A stretch of DNA of 64,000 nucleotides from Streptomyces sp. SID8374 (GTDB lineage Bacteria > Actinomycetota > Actinomycetes > Streptomycetales > Streptomycetaceae): positions 310,001-374,000 of the forward strand of contig NZ_WWGH01000001.1 in assembly GCF_009865135.1 (NCBI RefSeq). Direction: 5' to 3'. The position numbers and the translations under genes were made by a program. The notes under the pieces were generated by a model. The model ran no database searches. It was not told the origin of the DNA and saw only the letters and a list, made by a program, of their open reading frames with translations. Positions 52,901 through 62,600 of this stretch are shown here, piece after piece. The stretch's first letter is position 1, and each line of letters opens with the position of its first letter.

Positions 52901-53152
52901 AACGGATGCCGTACGCCGGACCGCCCGCGCCACGGCGACCTTCGGCATGCGCTCACCGCACGTCCGCTCCTCGCGCCCGACCGGCCGCCCCGCCGCTCCC
53001 CCGGCCGGGCGGCCCCCGCACCAGGTTCGCGCACCACGCCCCGCACGCCCCGCCCTGCACCAGCCCCGCGCACCCGCACCGCGCGCGGCCACCACCCCCA
53101 CCGAGCCGACCGCAGCTCAGGCGGCCCCCGGCTCAGAGCAGGAGCCGTACCG

Positions 53153-55597
53153 ATGCCCCTGAACCGCAGGCAGCTCATCACCACCGCCGTGGCCACCGCC
53201 GTAGCCACCGGCACGACGAGCCGGTGGGCCACCGCCGCGACGCCCGGGCGCCACCGGATCGCGGCTGCCCCCGGCGGCCACTACTCCCCCAACGCCGCTC
53301 CCCTCCATCCGACCGCGTTCCTCAAGCTGCCGCCGGGCAAGGTGAAGGCGCGCGGCTGGCTGGCGGGTCAACTCCGGCTCCAGCTGGAGGGGTTGTGCGG
53401 CCGGTACGAGGAGTTCTCGCACTTCCTGGACTTCACGGCGACCGGCTGGGTCCGCCCCGACCGCAGCGGCTGGGAGGAGGTCCCGTACTGGCTGCGCGGA
53501 TACGCCGACCTCGCGATCGTCACCGGGGACGAGGCCGCCCTGGCCACCACCCGCCGCTGGATGGACGCGATCCTCGCCACCGGGCAGAGCGACGGCTTCT
53601 TCGGCCCCAAGACGCTGCGGACCTCGCTCAACGGCGGCCCGGACTTCTGGCCGTTCCTGCCGCTGATCCAGACGCTGCGCTCCTGGCAGGAGTACAGCGG
53701 CGACACCCGGATCATCCCGTTCCTCAGCCGCTTCTTCCGCTACATGGACGCCCAGGGTCCGGGCGCCTTCAACACCAGCTGGATCGCCCTGCGTTGGGGC
53801 GACGGCCTGGACAGCGCGATGTGGCTCTACAACCGGACCGGCGACGCCTTCCTCCTGGGCCTGATCGACAAGATCCACCGGTACGGGGCCGACTGGGGCG
53901 ACAACCTGGCCAACCCGCACAACGTCAACATCGCCCAGGGCTTCCGCGAACCGGCCCAGTTCGCGCTGCGGAGCGGCTCGGCCACCGACACCCGCAACAC
54001 CTACGGCACGTACGCGAAGGCCATGGACACCTACGGCCAGTTCCCCGGCGGCGGGTTCGCCGGGGACGAGAACGCCCGGCCCGGCCACGGCGACCCGCGC
54101 CAGGGGTTCGAGACCTGCGGGATCGTCGAGTTCATGGCCAGCCACCAGCTGCTCACCCGCATCACCGGGGACCCGCTGTGGGCGGACCGGTGCGAGGAGC
54201 TGGCGTTCAACTCCCTCCCGGCGTCGCTGGATCCATCGGGAAAGGCCGTCCACTACATCACCTGCGCCAACAGCGTGGACCTGGACAACGCCCCCAAGCG
54301 CGACCGCCAGTTCCAGAACCCGTTCGCGATGCTGGCGTACCTGCCGGGCGTCGACCAGTACCGCTGCTGCCCGCACAACTACGGTATGGGCTGGCCCTAC
54401 TTCACCGAGGAGCTGTGGCTCGCCACCCCGGACGGCGGGCTCGCGGCGGCGATGTACGCGCCGAGCGAGGTGAGCGCGAAGGTCGCGGACGGCACGGAGG
54501 TGACGTTCACCGAGGAGACCGGCTACCCCTTCACGGACACGGTCACCCTCTCCCTCACCGCGCCGAAGCCGCTGCGCTTCCCCCTGGTCCTGCGCGTCCC
54601 GGCCTGGTGCGCGGCCCCCGAGATCCGCGTCAACGGGCAGCGGGTCGCCGCCCCCGCCGGCCCGGCCTTCACCCGGATCGACCGCACCTGGTCCGGCGGC
54701 GACCGGGTCACCCTGCGGCTGCCGCAGCGGACCGCCGTACGGGCCTGGGCGGAGAACCACGGTTCCGTCAGCGTGGACCACGGGCCGCTGACGTACTCGC
54801 TCCGGATCGGTGAGCGGTACGAACGGATCGGCGGCAGCGATACGTTCCCGGAGTACGCGGTCCACGCCACGAGCCCCTGGAACTACGGCCTCGTCCTGGA
54901 TCCGGACCGCCCCACCGCGGACCTGCGCCACCGCTCCACGGGCCGCGCCCCCGGCGACAACCCGTTCACGTCGGAGACCACCCCGCTCAGCATGACCGCC
55001 CGGGCCCGCCGAATCCCGGAGTGGACGGCGGACGACGAGCACGTGGTCGCGCCCCTCCAGCCGAGCCCGGCGCGCTCCACGGAGCCGGTCGAGGAGGTCA
55101 CGCTCGTCCCGATGGGCGCGGCGCGGCTGCGGATCACGTCGTTCCCGACCGCCGCGCCGGACGCGGAACCGTGGCTGGCGGACCGCTGGTACCGGATCGC
55201 CAACCGCCACTCCGGCAAGGTGCTCGGCGTGGACGGCATGTCCACCGCCAACAGCGCCCACGTCGTGCAGTTCGGTGACACGGGCACGGCGGACCACCTG
55301 TGGCGGCTGGTGGCCAACGGCGACGGCTGGTACCGCATCCGCAACCGGCACTCCGGCAAGGTGCTGGGCGTCGACCTGATGTCCACCGCGAACAGCGCGC
55401 ACGTCGTGCAGTTCGACGACAACGACACCGCCGACCACCTCTGGCAGCTCGTTCCGGACGGGGGCGGCTGGTACCGCGTCCGCAACCGGAACTCGGACAA
55501 GGTGCTCGGCGTGGACGGGATGTCCACGGCCGACAGCGCCCATGTCGTCCAGTACGACGACAACGGAACGGCCGACCACCTGTGGCGGCTCCTCTGA
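53153..55597 (+). CDS. Secreted GH127-type glycosidase with RICIN domain
   Basis: An 814-residue Tat-exported protein (NRRQLITTAVATAVATG in residues 4-20). The catalytic (alpha/alpha)6 domain occupies about 40-640 and matches GH127/DUF1680 beta-L-arabinofuranosidases: a zinc-thiolate site is formed by E320 and C322 (GFETCG) with C405/C406 (YRCCPHN). The C-terminal part (about 678-814) has three repeats of 47 residues, RWYRIANRHSGKVLGVDG..., forming a RICIN-type beta-trefoil for carbohydrate binding. It is followed 58 bp later by a GH2 gene in the same direction, so the two form a secreted pair for furanoside chains. Sugar specificity is inferred. Confidence 0.87.
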   Translation: MPLNRRQLITTAVATAVATGTTSRWATAATPGRHRIAAAPGGHYSPNAAPLHPTAFLKLPPGKVKARGWLAGQLRLQLEGLCGRYEEFSHFLDFTATGWVRPDRSGWEEVPYWLRGYADLAIVTGDEAALATTRRWMDAILATGQSDGFFGPKTLRTSLNGGPDFWPFLPLIQTLRSWQEYSGDTRIIPFLSRFFRYMDAQGPGAFNTSWIALRWGDGLDSAMWLYNRTGDAFLLGLIDKIHRYGADWGDNLANPHNVNIAQGFREPAQFALRSGSATDTRNTYGTYAKAMDTYGQFPGGGFAGDENARPGHGDPRQGFETCGIVEFMASHQLLTRITGDPLWADRCEELAFNSLPASLDPSGKAVHYITCANSVDLDNAPKRDRQFQNPFAMLAYLPGVDQYRCCPHNYGMGWPYFTEELWLATPDGGLAAAMYAPSEVSAKVADGTEVTFTEETGYPFTDTVTLSLTAPKPLRFPLVLRVPAWCAAPEIRVNGQRVAAPAGPAFTRIDRTWSGGDRVTLRLPQRTAVRAWAENHGSVSVDHGPLTYSLRIGERYERIGGSDTFPEYAVHATSPWNYGLVLDPDRPTADLRHRSTGRAPGDNPFTSETTPLSMTARARRIPEWTADDEHVVAPLQPSPARSTEPVEEVTLVPMGAARLRITSFPTAAPDAEPWLADRWYRIANRHSGKVLGVDGMSTANSAHVVQFGDTGTADHLWRLVANGDGWYRIRNRHSGKVLGVDLMSTANSAHVVQFDDNDTADHLWQLVPDGGGWYRVRNRNSDKVLGVDGMSTADSAHVVQYDDNGTADHLWRLL
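55187..55594 (+). repeat. Three tandem 141-bp coding repeats (RICIN subdomains)
   Basis: Copies start at 55187, 55328 and 55469, an exact 141-bp period, each encoding WYRI-NRHSGKVLGVD-MSTANSAHVVQ-D-TADHLW. The copies are close at the DNA level, which suggests recent internal duplication or homogenisation. Confidence 0.85.
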
Positions 55598-55655
55598 GAC
55601 CTCCCCCGGCGTACCGCACCCCCTCCCCGTACAACCGAAGAAGGGATGTTCAGCC

Positions 55656-58007
55656 ATGCACCCAGCACCCGCACCCCGCCCCCGCACCTGGTGGCGGAGA
55701 TTAACGGCCACCACCGGCCTCCTCGCCCTGGTGGCCACCGCTCTCGTCTCCAGCGGCACCTCCCCGGCCGCCGCCGCGCCCGCAGCCTGGACGCCGAAGC
55801 CGGCGCCCATGACGACGCCGTGGACGAACCAGGTCCCGGTGGACAAGCCGCTGCCGGAGTATCCGCGCCCGCAGCTGACCCGCCCCGACTGGACGAACCT
55901 CAACGGCATCTGGGACTTCGCGGTCACCGGCCGTGACGCGGGGCAGCCCGCCACCTTCCCGGAGCAGATCCGCGTCCCGTTCGTCGCCGAGTCCGCGCTC
56001 TCCGGCATCCAGCGCCGGATCACCGAGAACGACAAGCTCTGGTACAAGCGGACCTTCACCGTCCCAGCCAACTGGAACAACCGCCGGGTGAAGCTCCACT
56101 TCGGGGCCTCCGACTGGCAGACCACGGTCTGGGTCAACGGCACCCAGGTCGGCGCGCACAAGGGCGGCTTCGACTCGTTCGCGTACGACATCACACCGCA
56201 GCTCAACGGCGGTACGAACACCGTCGTGGTCTCCGTCTACGACCCGAGCCAGACCGGCGGCCAGGCGGTCGGCAAGCAGCGCATCAGCGATGTGAAGCCG
56301 CACCCGGGCGGCGGGATCTTCTACACCGCGGCCTCCGGCATCTGGCAGACGGTCTGGCTGGAACCGGTCGCCTCCGCCCACATCACCCGCCTGGACATGA
56401 CGCCGAACCTGGGCAACAGCACGCTCCGGGTGCGGGTCCAGACGGCCGGTGCGGCGGGCCGGAGCGCCCGGATCACCGTCTCCAACGGCGATACGGTGGT
56501 GGGCTCGGCGACCGGCCCGGTGGGCGGGGAGATCTCCGTACCGGTTCCGAACCCGCGGCTGTGGAGCCCCGAGGACCCGTTCCTCTACGACGTGCGGGCC
56601 GACCTCCTCGACGGCTCGGCCGTCACCGACACGGTGGGCAGCTACACCGGTATGCGGTCGGTGGGCCTCGCCAAGGTCGACAACATCCTGCGGCCGGTGC
56701 TCAACGGGAAGTTCGTGTTCCAGACCGGCACGCTGGACCAGGGCTACTGGCCGGACGGCATCTACACCGCGCCGAGCGACGAGGCGCTGAGGTACGACCT
56801 CCAGGCGCACAAGGACCTCGGGTTCAACATGGTCCGCAAGCACATCAAGGTGGAGCCGCAGCGGTGGTTCTACTGGGCGGACCGGCTGGGGCTGCTGGTC
56901 TGGCAGGACATGCCGTCGATGGACACCGGCAAGGTCCCGGACGGGCCGTCGCGCACCCAGTGGGAGGCGGAGTACCGGGCGGTCATCGACCAGCACCGCA
57001 GCTCGCCCTCGGTGGTCATGTGGGTGAACCAGAACGAGGGGTGGGGCCAGTACGACCAGGCCCGGATCGCCGACGAGGTCAAGGCGCAGGACCCCTCGCG
57101 CCTGGTCAACAACATGAGCGGGGTCAACTGCTGCGGCTCGGTCGACGGCGGCAACGGTGACGTGGTCGACAACCACATCTACGTCGGCCCCGGCAACACC
57201 GCCCCGACCGCCACCAGGGCCGCCGTGCTGGGCGAGTTCGGCGGTCTCGGCTACAAGGTGCCGGGCCACGAGTGGTACCCGGGCGGCGGGTTCAGCTACG
57301 AGGACCAGCCGAGCATCGCGGCCCTCAACAACCGCTTCGTCGGCCTCCTCGACGCCATCCGGATCGGCCAGCTCCCCGCCGGGCTCTCCGCGTCGGTCTA
57401 CACGGAGATCACGGACGTCGAGAACGAGGCGAACGGACTGCTGACCTACGACCGCCAGGTCGTCAAGGTCGACACCGCCCGGGTCAAGGCCGCCAACCAG
57501 GCCCTCATCCAGGCGTCCCGCACCCCCGCTCCCCCGGTGACGCTGCCCACCGGCCAGTTCACGTCCCTGCGGGTCACGACGCCGGGACACACCACCAAGC
57601 ACCTGCGCCACTACGACTCCCTGGCCTTCACCGAGGTGGTGAACAGCGGGAGTCCGGCCGTGCTGAAGGCGGACGCCACCTGGAAGATCGTCACCGGCCT
57701 CGCCAACAGCAACTGCTACTCCTTCGAGTCCCGGAACTACCCCGGCGAGTTCCTCCGCCACCGGGACTTCCGGGTCCGGCGCGACGCCAACGACAACTCC
57801 GCGCTGTTCAAGGCGGATGCGACCTGGTGCGCGGTCGCGGGCAACGGCGGGGTGCGGTTCACCAGCGCCAACCTGCCGGGCAGCTATCTGCGCCACATCG
57901 ACTCGGAGGTGTGGCTGGCCACCCCGGGCGGCGGCCGGGCCTTCGACAACCCGGCCCTGTTCACCGAGGACACGACGTGGGCGGTGGACGCTCCCTGGGC
58001 TCCGTGA
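55656..58007 (+). CDS. Secreted GH2-family glycosidase with AbfB domain
   Basis: A 783-residue secreted enzyme. Signal peptide 1-41 (ending SPAAAAPAAW); GH2 sugar-binding jelly roll (about 60-215, LPEYPRPQLTRPDWTNLNGIWDFAV); Ig-like domain (about 220-340); TIM barrel (about 345-620) with the acid/base Glu in WVNQNEGWG and nucleophile Glu in VLGEFGG. The C-terminal 150 residues form an AbfB/CBM42 beta-trefoil (FTSLRVTTPGHTTKHLRHYD), which binds arabinofuranose chains. GH2 members of this subgroup in Streptomyces include exo-beta-galactofuranosidases. It is the second gene after GH127. Confidence 0.88.
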   Translation: MHPAPAPRPRTWWRRLTATTGLLALVATALVSSGTSPAAAAPAAWTPKPAPMTTPWTNQVPVDKPLPEYPRPQLTRPDWTNLNGIWDFAVTGRDAGQPATFPEQIRVPFVAESALSGIQRRITENDKLWYKRTFTVPANWNNRRVKLHFGASDWQTTVWVNGTQVGAHKGGFDSFAYDITPQLNGGTNTVVVSVYDPSQTGGQAVGKQRISDVKPHPGGGIFYTAASGIWQTVWLEPVASAHITRLDMTPNLGNSTLRVRVQTAGAAGRSARITVSNGDTVVGSATGPVGGEISVPVPNPRLWSPEDPFLYDVRADLLDGSAVTDTVGSYTGMRSVGLAKVDNILRPVLNGKFVFQTGTLDQGYWPDGIYTAPSDEALRYDLQAHKDLGFNMVRKHIKVEPQRWFYWADRLGLLVWQDMPSMDTGKVPDGPSRTQWEAEYRAVIDQHRSSPSVVMWVNQNEGWGQYDQARIADEVKAQDPSRLVNNMSGVNCCGSVDGGNGDVVDNHIYVGPGNTAPTATRAAVLGEFGGLGYKVPGHEWYPGGGFSYEDQPSIAALNNRFVGLLDAIRIGQLPAGLSASVYTEITDVENEANGLLTYDRQVVKVDTARVKAANQALIQASRTPAPPVTLPTGQFTSLRVTTPGHTTKHLRHYDSLAFTEVVNSGSPAVLKADATWKIVTGLANSNCYSFESRNYPGEFLRHRDFRVRRDANDNSALFKADATWCAVAGNGGVRFTSANLPGSYLRHIDSEVWLATPGGGRAFDNPALFTEDTTWAVDAPWAP

Positions 58008-58029
58008 CCTCAGAAGGACGGTGACCGGC

Positions 58030-58072
58030 GGGCCCGGCAGCGGCGGAGCGTCCTTCCGTCGGTGCCGGGCCC
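58030..58072 (+). terminator. Hairpin after GH2-AbfB gene
   Basis: GGGCCCGGCA and TGCCGGGCCC are perfect 10-bp arms with a 23-nt loop, 23 bp after the stop. The right arm is part of a 37-bp tandem repeat, so alternative pairings exist. Confidence 0.55.
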
Positions 58073-58136
58073 GTCATCGTTCCGCCCCTTGGCCGTCACT
58101 GCCGGGCCCGGCATCATTCCGCCCCGGGCCGTCGGG
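58063..58136. repeat. Two-copy 37-bp tandem repeat
   Basis: TGCCGGGCCCGTCATCGTTC... at 58063 is followed at 58100 by a near copy TGCCGGGCCCGGCATCATTC..., both continuing CGCCCC and GGCCGTC. It lies in the gap between the convergent GH2 and hydrolase genes. Confidence 0.7.
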
Positions 58137-58141
58137 GCGGG

Positions 58142-59098
58142 TCACTTCGACTCCAGCCTCCCCAGCGGGTGGGTGTCCCGGGCGAGGGCGGCTCGGGCCG
58201 CTGTCCAGGCGCCGCTGTCGAGGCCGGTGACATGGCGCAGGTAGGCGAGGGTGACCCGCTGGACCAGGGCCACCCGCTCAGGGCTCTCGTCGGTGGTCTC
58301 CGCCGACGCGTAGCCGGAGATGCCGCCGAGGAAGTGCTCACCGTCGAAGACGGTGAGCAGGTGCTTGTCACCGGAGCTCAGCATGTACGGGTCGGTCGTC
58401 CAGGCCGGGCCACGGGTGGAGAGCGGCAGTTCGTCCGCGTCCCCGGCGACCACCAGGGTCGGCGCCGCTATGTGGGAGAAGTCCTGGTCCCGCAGCCAGG
58501 GCAGGTTCTTCCGGGCGAAAGGGGTCAGGCTCTCCCCGCCCCGGCCGGCGGTGGCCAGCAGGACGGCCGCCCCGACCCGGGGGTCGGACAGATCCTCCGC
58601 GATCCCGGTGTCCGGGTCGGCAACCCGCAGCCCGGCCAGGAGGCCCGCCGTCTGCCCGCCGAAGGAGTGCCCGGCGGCCACGACCCGGCCGTGATCCGCC
58701 CGCCCGGCCAGGCCGGGGACGGCGGCTTCCAGCGCGTCCAGCTCGTCGAGGATCCGCTTCATGTCCCGCACCCGGTGGCGCCACAGCTGCGGCCTGCGGG
58801 GGTCGTCCGCCGGGAGGCTCAGCCGCCGGGAGTCGAGATGGTCCGCCTGGATCACGACGAACCCGTGGGCGGCCCAGTGGTCGACCAGGGGTGCGTAGCC
58901 GTCCAGGTTCGAGCCGAACCCGTGCGCGAAGAGGACGACCGGCAGGTCCTTCCCCGTAACCGGGGCGGATACGCGTACACGCAGATCCGCACCTCGTCCG
59001 GGTGCGGGCAGCACGATCGGCTTCACGGAGACGATCTCGGTGGCGGCGGGAGCTTCGGCCTCAAGTGCTTCGGTCTTCGCGGGGGCTGAGCGGGTCAT
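58142..59098 (-). CDS. Alpha/beta hydrolase (PAF-acetylhydrolase/chlorophyllase-like)
   Basis: A 318-residue cytoplasmic hydrolase with oxyanion turn FAHGFGSNLDGY and nucleophile S145 in AAGHSFGG; candidate acid D in VVAGDADEL and base H in DGEHFLGG. The group acts on lipids or small esters; exact substrate unknown. No signal peptide is seen. It is divergent from a MerR regulator across 143 bp that contain a MerR-type promoter, so expression is probably inducible. Confidence 0.85.
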   Translation of the reverse strand: MTRSAPAKTEALEAEAPAATEIVSVKPIVLPAPGRGADLRVRVSAPVTGKDLPVVLFAHGFGSNLDGYAPLVDHWAAHGFVVIQADHLDSRRLSLPADDPRRPQLWRHRVRDMKRILDELDALEAAVPGLAGRADHGRVVAAGHSFGGQTAGLLAGLRVADPDTGIAEDLSDPRVGAAVLLATAGRGGESLTPFARKNLPWLRDQDFSHIAAPTLVVAGDADELPLSTRGPAWTTDPYMLSSGDKHLLTVFDGEHFLGGISGYASAETTDESPERVALVQRVTLAYLRHVTGLDSGAWTAARAALARDTHPLGRLESK

Positions 59099-59160
59099 GG
59101 TTCCGTGCCTCTCCCAGGTTCGTTGCGCTGACGGCGTGCGTCTCTCGTGGAGACGTACAC

Positions 59161-59194
59161 GCGTTACGCTAAAACCTGACGTTGACGTCAAGGG
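59161..59194 (-). promoter_or_regulatory. MerR-type promoter and operator for the hydrolase
   Basis: On the minus strand TTGACG and TAACGC are separated by 19 bp, the long spacer used by MerR-activated promoters. The dyad ACCTGACG-TTGA-CGTCAAGG overlaps the -35 box and includes the perfect palindrome TTGACGTCAA. Confidence 0.6.
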
Positions 59195-59241
59195 CAAGCC
59201 CGCCGAGGCGCCGGCCGACGGGGTGGAGAGGGAGAAATCGG

Positions 59242-59622
59242 ATGCGCATCGGAGAACTCGCCGCCCGGACCGGCGTCAGCACCAGGGCCCTGCGCTACTA
59301 CGAGGAACAGGACCTGCTGGTCTCCGACCGCAGCCCCAGCGGCCAGCGCCGCTATCCCGAGAGCGCGGTCGAGCGGGTGGAGCTGGTCCAGCAGCTCTAC
59401 GCCGCCGGGCTCTCCAGCAGGACCATCGTCGCGTTGCTGCCGTGCGTCGTGGACGGCAGCGCCACCCCCGGACTCATCCAGCGACTGGCCGCCGAGCGCG
59501 ACCGGATCGATCAGCGCCTCGCCGACCTGACCCGGGCCCGGAACCGGCTGGATTCCGTCATCACCGCCGCCTCCGACAACCTGGTCTCCGGCCGGTCCTG
59601 CCGACCGGAGACCGGAAGGTGA
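59242..59622 (+). CDS. MerR-family regulator
   Basis: A 126-residue MerR protein. The winged helix is MRIGELAARTGVSTRALRYYEEQDLLVSDRSPSGQRRYPESAVERV (1-46), followed by a coiled-coil dimerisation helix (about 80-112). No cysteine metal site typical of MerR/ZntR is present; the single C in LLPCVVDG suggests an organic or redox signal. GGGAGA precedes the ATG at 59242. It is divergent from the hydrolase and is expected to twist-activate its 19-bp-spacer promoter. Confidence 0.9.
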   Translation: MRIGELAARTGVSTRALRYYEEQDLLVSDRSPSGQRRYPESAVERVELVQQLYAAGLSSRTIVALLPCVVDGSATPGLIQRLAAERDRIDQRLADLTRARNRLDSVITAASDNLVSGRSCRPETGR

Positions 59623-59688
59623 GCGGGCGGAGGCCCGCCCCCGGCGCCGAGGCTTCCGGCGTCGGGAGCGGACCTCTGCTGTGTGCCG

Positions 59689-62600
59689 CTACGGCTTCCG
59701 GCTGCCGTACAGTGCGGTCACCTCGTCGGCGGTCAGGGCCTTGTCGTACACCCCGACCTGGTCGACGGAGCCGTTCCAGAAGTCGCCCTTCGCCCCCGCG
59801 TACTGGGCCCGGCCGACGGAGAGCGGGCCGGTGCTCACATCGGCGGGCCCGGCCTCGGTGGTGGCGGCGAGCTTTCCGTCGACGTACAGCTTCACCTCAC
59901 CGCCCTGCCGGACGCCGACCAGGTGGTACCACTTCCCGGTCTCCGGTGTGATCTCCAGGCGGGCGCGCTTGCCGCCCGGGGTGGAGAAGGCGAACGCGCC
60001 CTGCCCGTACTGGAGGTAGAAGGGGTTCTCGGTGCGCCGGCCGTCCTGGCTGACGACGGTGGCGTAGTTGCCGGGCAGGGCGTCCAGCGAGGCCCACGCG
60101 GAGACCGTGTAGTCCTTGGTGGTGTCCACGACGGGACCGGTGCTCTGCGCGTACTGGCCTTCGCCGTTGAACTTCAGCGCCGAGCCCTTGACGCCCGGCG
60201 TCCAGGACGCTCCGCCCTCCAAGGTGAGGTGGGCCTTGTTGGGGCCGCTGTCGCGGGCTGTGGTGCCCTTGTTCTCGTCCAGCGACCAGGAGCCGCCGCC
60301 CTTCAGCTCGTCGCGCTGACCGGCGTTGGCTCCGGCGGCGATGACCTGGCGGTTGATCTCGCGGACCTTCTTCGGGTCGACCTTGATCTCGCGACGGTCG
60401 TACGTCCAGAGCCCGTTGAGCTCGTTCTCCAGGTCGCTGACCTGGGTGTAGACGGAGCCGGACAGTTCTGCGCCGGCGGCCGCGAGGTAGTACGTACGGG
60501 TGTTGTCGACGTACTTCGCGGTGAGCGCGGCCTTGTCCGCCACGCCGGAGTAGATGTTGGCCGGGGCCCCGGGCCACATGTGACCCGGAGTCCGGAGCGT
60601 GAAGCCGCCGTGCTCGCCGTCCATCGCGGCGCGGCGGTCGTCCGGGAAGGCCGGGTCGTCGTTCACGTAGTCGTGGTGGTCGATGATCTCGCCCTTGCCG
60701 GAATCACCCTTGGACGCACAGCAGTTGACCCCGCTGTGCGCGTTGACCACGCGGGACGGGTCCAGCGCCTTGACGTCCTCGGCGATCTTCCCCGTCTCTG
60801 TCCGGTCCCACTCGCCCCAGCCCTCGTTGAAGACGATCCAGCCGCTGATCGAGGGGTAGTTGTGGAACTGCTTCATCAACTCCTTGCCCTGGGTGAGGAA
60901 GGCGTTCTTGCCGGTGTCGTTGTCGATGTCGGCGTTGACGAAGTCCTGCCACACCAGCAGGCCGAGCCGGTCGGCGTGGTAGTACCAGCGCGGCGACTCC
61001 ACCTTGATGTGCTTGCGTACGGCGTTGAAGCCGAGGTCCTTCTGGGCCTTGAGGTCGAAGGTGAGGGCCGCGTCGCTGGGCTGGGTGTAGAGGCCGTCGG
61101 GCCAGAAGCCCTGGTCCAGCATGGCAAGGGAGAAGAACGGCTTCCCGTTGAGGACGAGCTTCTGGTAGCCGCCGACTTCTGCGACCTTCAACTGGCGCAT
61201 GCCGAAGTAGCTTTCGACGCTGTCCTTGGAGCGGCCGTCGGTGAGCGACACGTCGAGGTCGTAGAGGTAGGGGTCGTCGGGCGACCAGAGGCGCGGGTTC
61301 TTGAGCTGGAGGCTCAGCTCGCGGTTGGCGGGGCCGGTGACCGTGGCGACGGCCTTGCCCTTGTGGTCGCGGGCCACGGCGGTGATACGGGCATTGGCCG
61401 ACGCCTTCGCGGAGTTGACGGTGACGGCGAGGCGGCCGGTGTCGATGTTCGGGGTGGTGGTCAGGGAGTCGATGGCGGCGGGTGCGACCGGCTCCATCCA
61501 GACGGTCTGCCAGATGCCGGAGGTCGGGGTGTAGACGATGCCGCCGGGGTTGGTGGACTGCTTGCCCTTGGGCTGGTTCGGCCCGGTCCTGTCGGTGACG
61601 GCGACGACGATCTCCTGGGGGCCGGTGCCCTTGAGCGCGTCGGTGATGTCGGCGCTGAACCCGGTGTATCCGCCGGTGTGTTCGGCGACCTTGGTGCCGT
61701 TGACCCAGACGGTGGACCGGTAGTCGACGGCGTCGAAGTTGAGCTTCAGCCGCTGGTTCTTGCCCGACGTGCCCTTGCCGACCGACCAGTTCTTCGGCAC
61801 GGTCACGAGCTTGCGGTAGAACATGTGGTCCTCGTCGCGCTCCAGGCCGGAGAGCTGGGACTCGACCGGGAACGGCACGATGATCCGCTCACCGAGCTTC
61901 TTGCCGAAGACCGGCTTCTCGCCCTCGGTGGCCCCGGCGAACTCCCAGGGGCCGTTGAGGTTCTTCCACTTGTCGCGGACCTGCTGCGGGCGCGGGTACT
62001 CGGGCAGCGGGTTGTCGACGTCCAGCTTGTCGCCCCAGGTGGTGGTGAGGCGGTGCGTGGAGAGGTTCCTGGCCGTGCGGCCGATCTCCGGGACGGTCTC
62101 GCTCCCCGACGTCAGCCCGCTCCTGCCGTCGTAGACGACCTTGACCCGCTGGTCCTTGAGGACGGGGGCGGCGAGGTCGACGATCAGCGCGCGGGGGTTG
62201 TCCGAGGCGCGGCTCACCGACTTGACCGGCATCGGGGAGGTGTCGACCTCGATCTTCAAGTGGTCCTTGACCTTGCCGAAGTTCGCGACCCGGTCCTTGA
62301 AGGTGGCCTGGAGGCGCTTGCCGTTCTTGGCGACGCTCAGGGCGACCGGGTAGACCTCGAAGTCGGCGGGCGGGGTGAAGGCGGACTCGGGCACGATCTG
62401 CTTCTTGAGCGTGTCGCTCTGCCAGCGCAGGAACATGCTGGCGCCGCCGACGTCCTGGAACATCTCCAGCTTGAAGTCGTGCTTCTCGCCGGCCTTCAGG
62501 GCGATCGGCGCGCTGTGCTGCTCGTTGTCCCAGTCGGGCTCCCAGTGGTCGATGACAACGTTGCCGTCGAGGAAGAGCCGGAAGCCGTTGTCGCCGATGG

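Larger units (their letters stand above)
52525..53152. promoter_or_regulatory. Divergent control region between sugar importer and GH127 genes
   Basis: This 628-bp gap holds no convincing gene; open frames across it lack ribosome sites and family features. It contains two similar sites, TTTACAACGTTATATA and TTTCCAACGTTGCAAG, one nearer each divergent gene, in unusually A/T-rich patches (TATATAT at 52704-52710). It is best read as two promoters under the LacI regulator. Confidence 0.65.

Noticed and set aside
52525..53152. A hidden small gene in the gap between sugar importer and GH127
   Set aside because: Several open frames exist on both strands, but they have no ribosome site, no recognisable domain and cross the A/T-rich operator patches.
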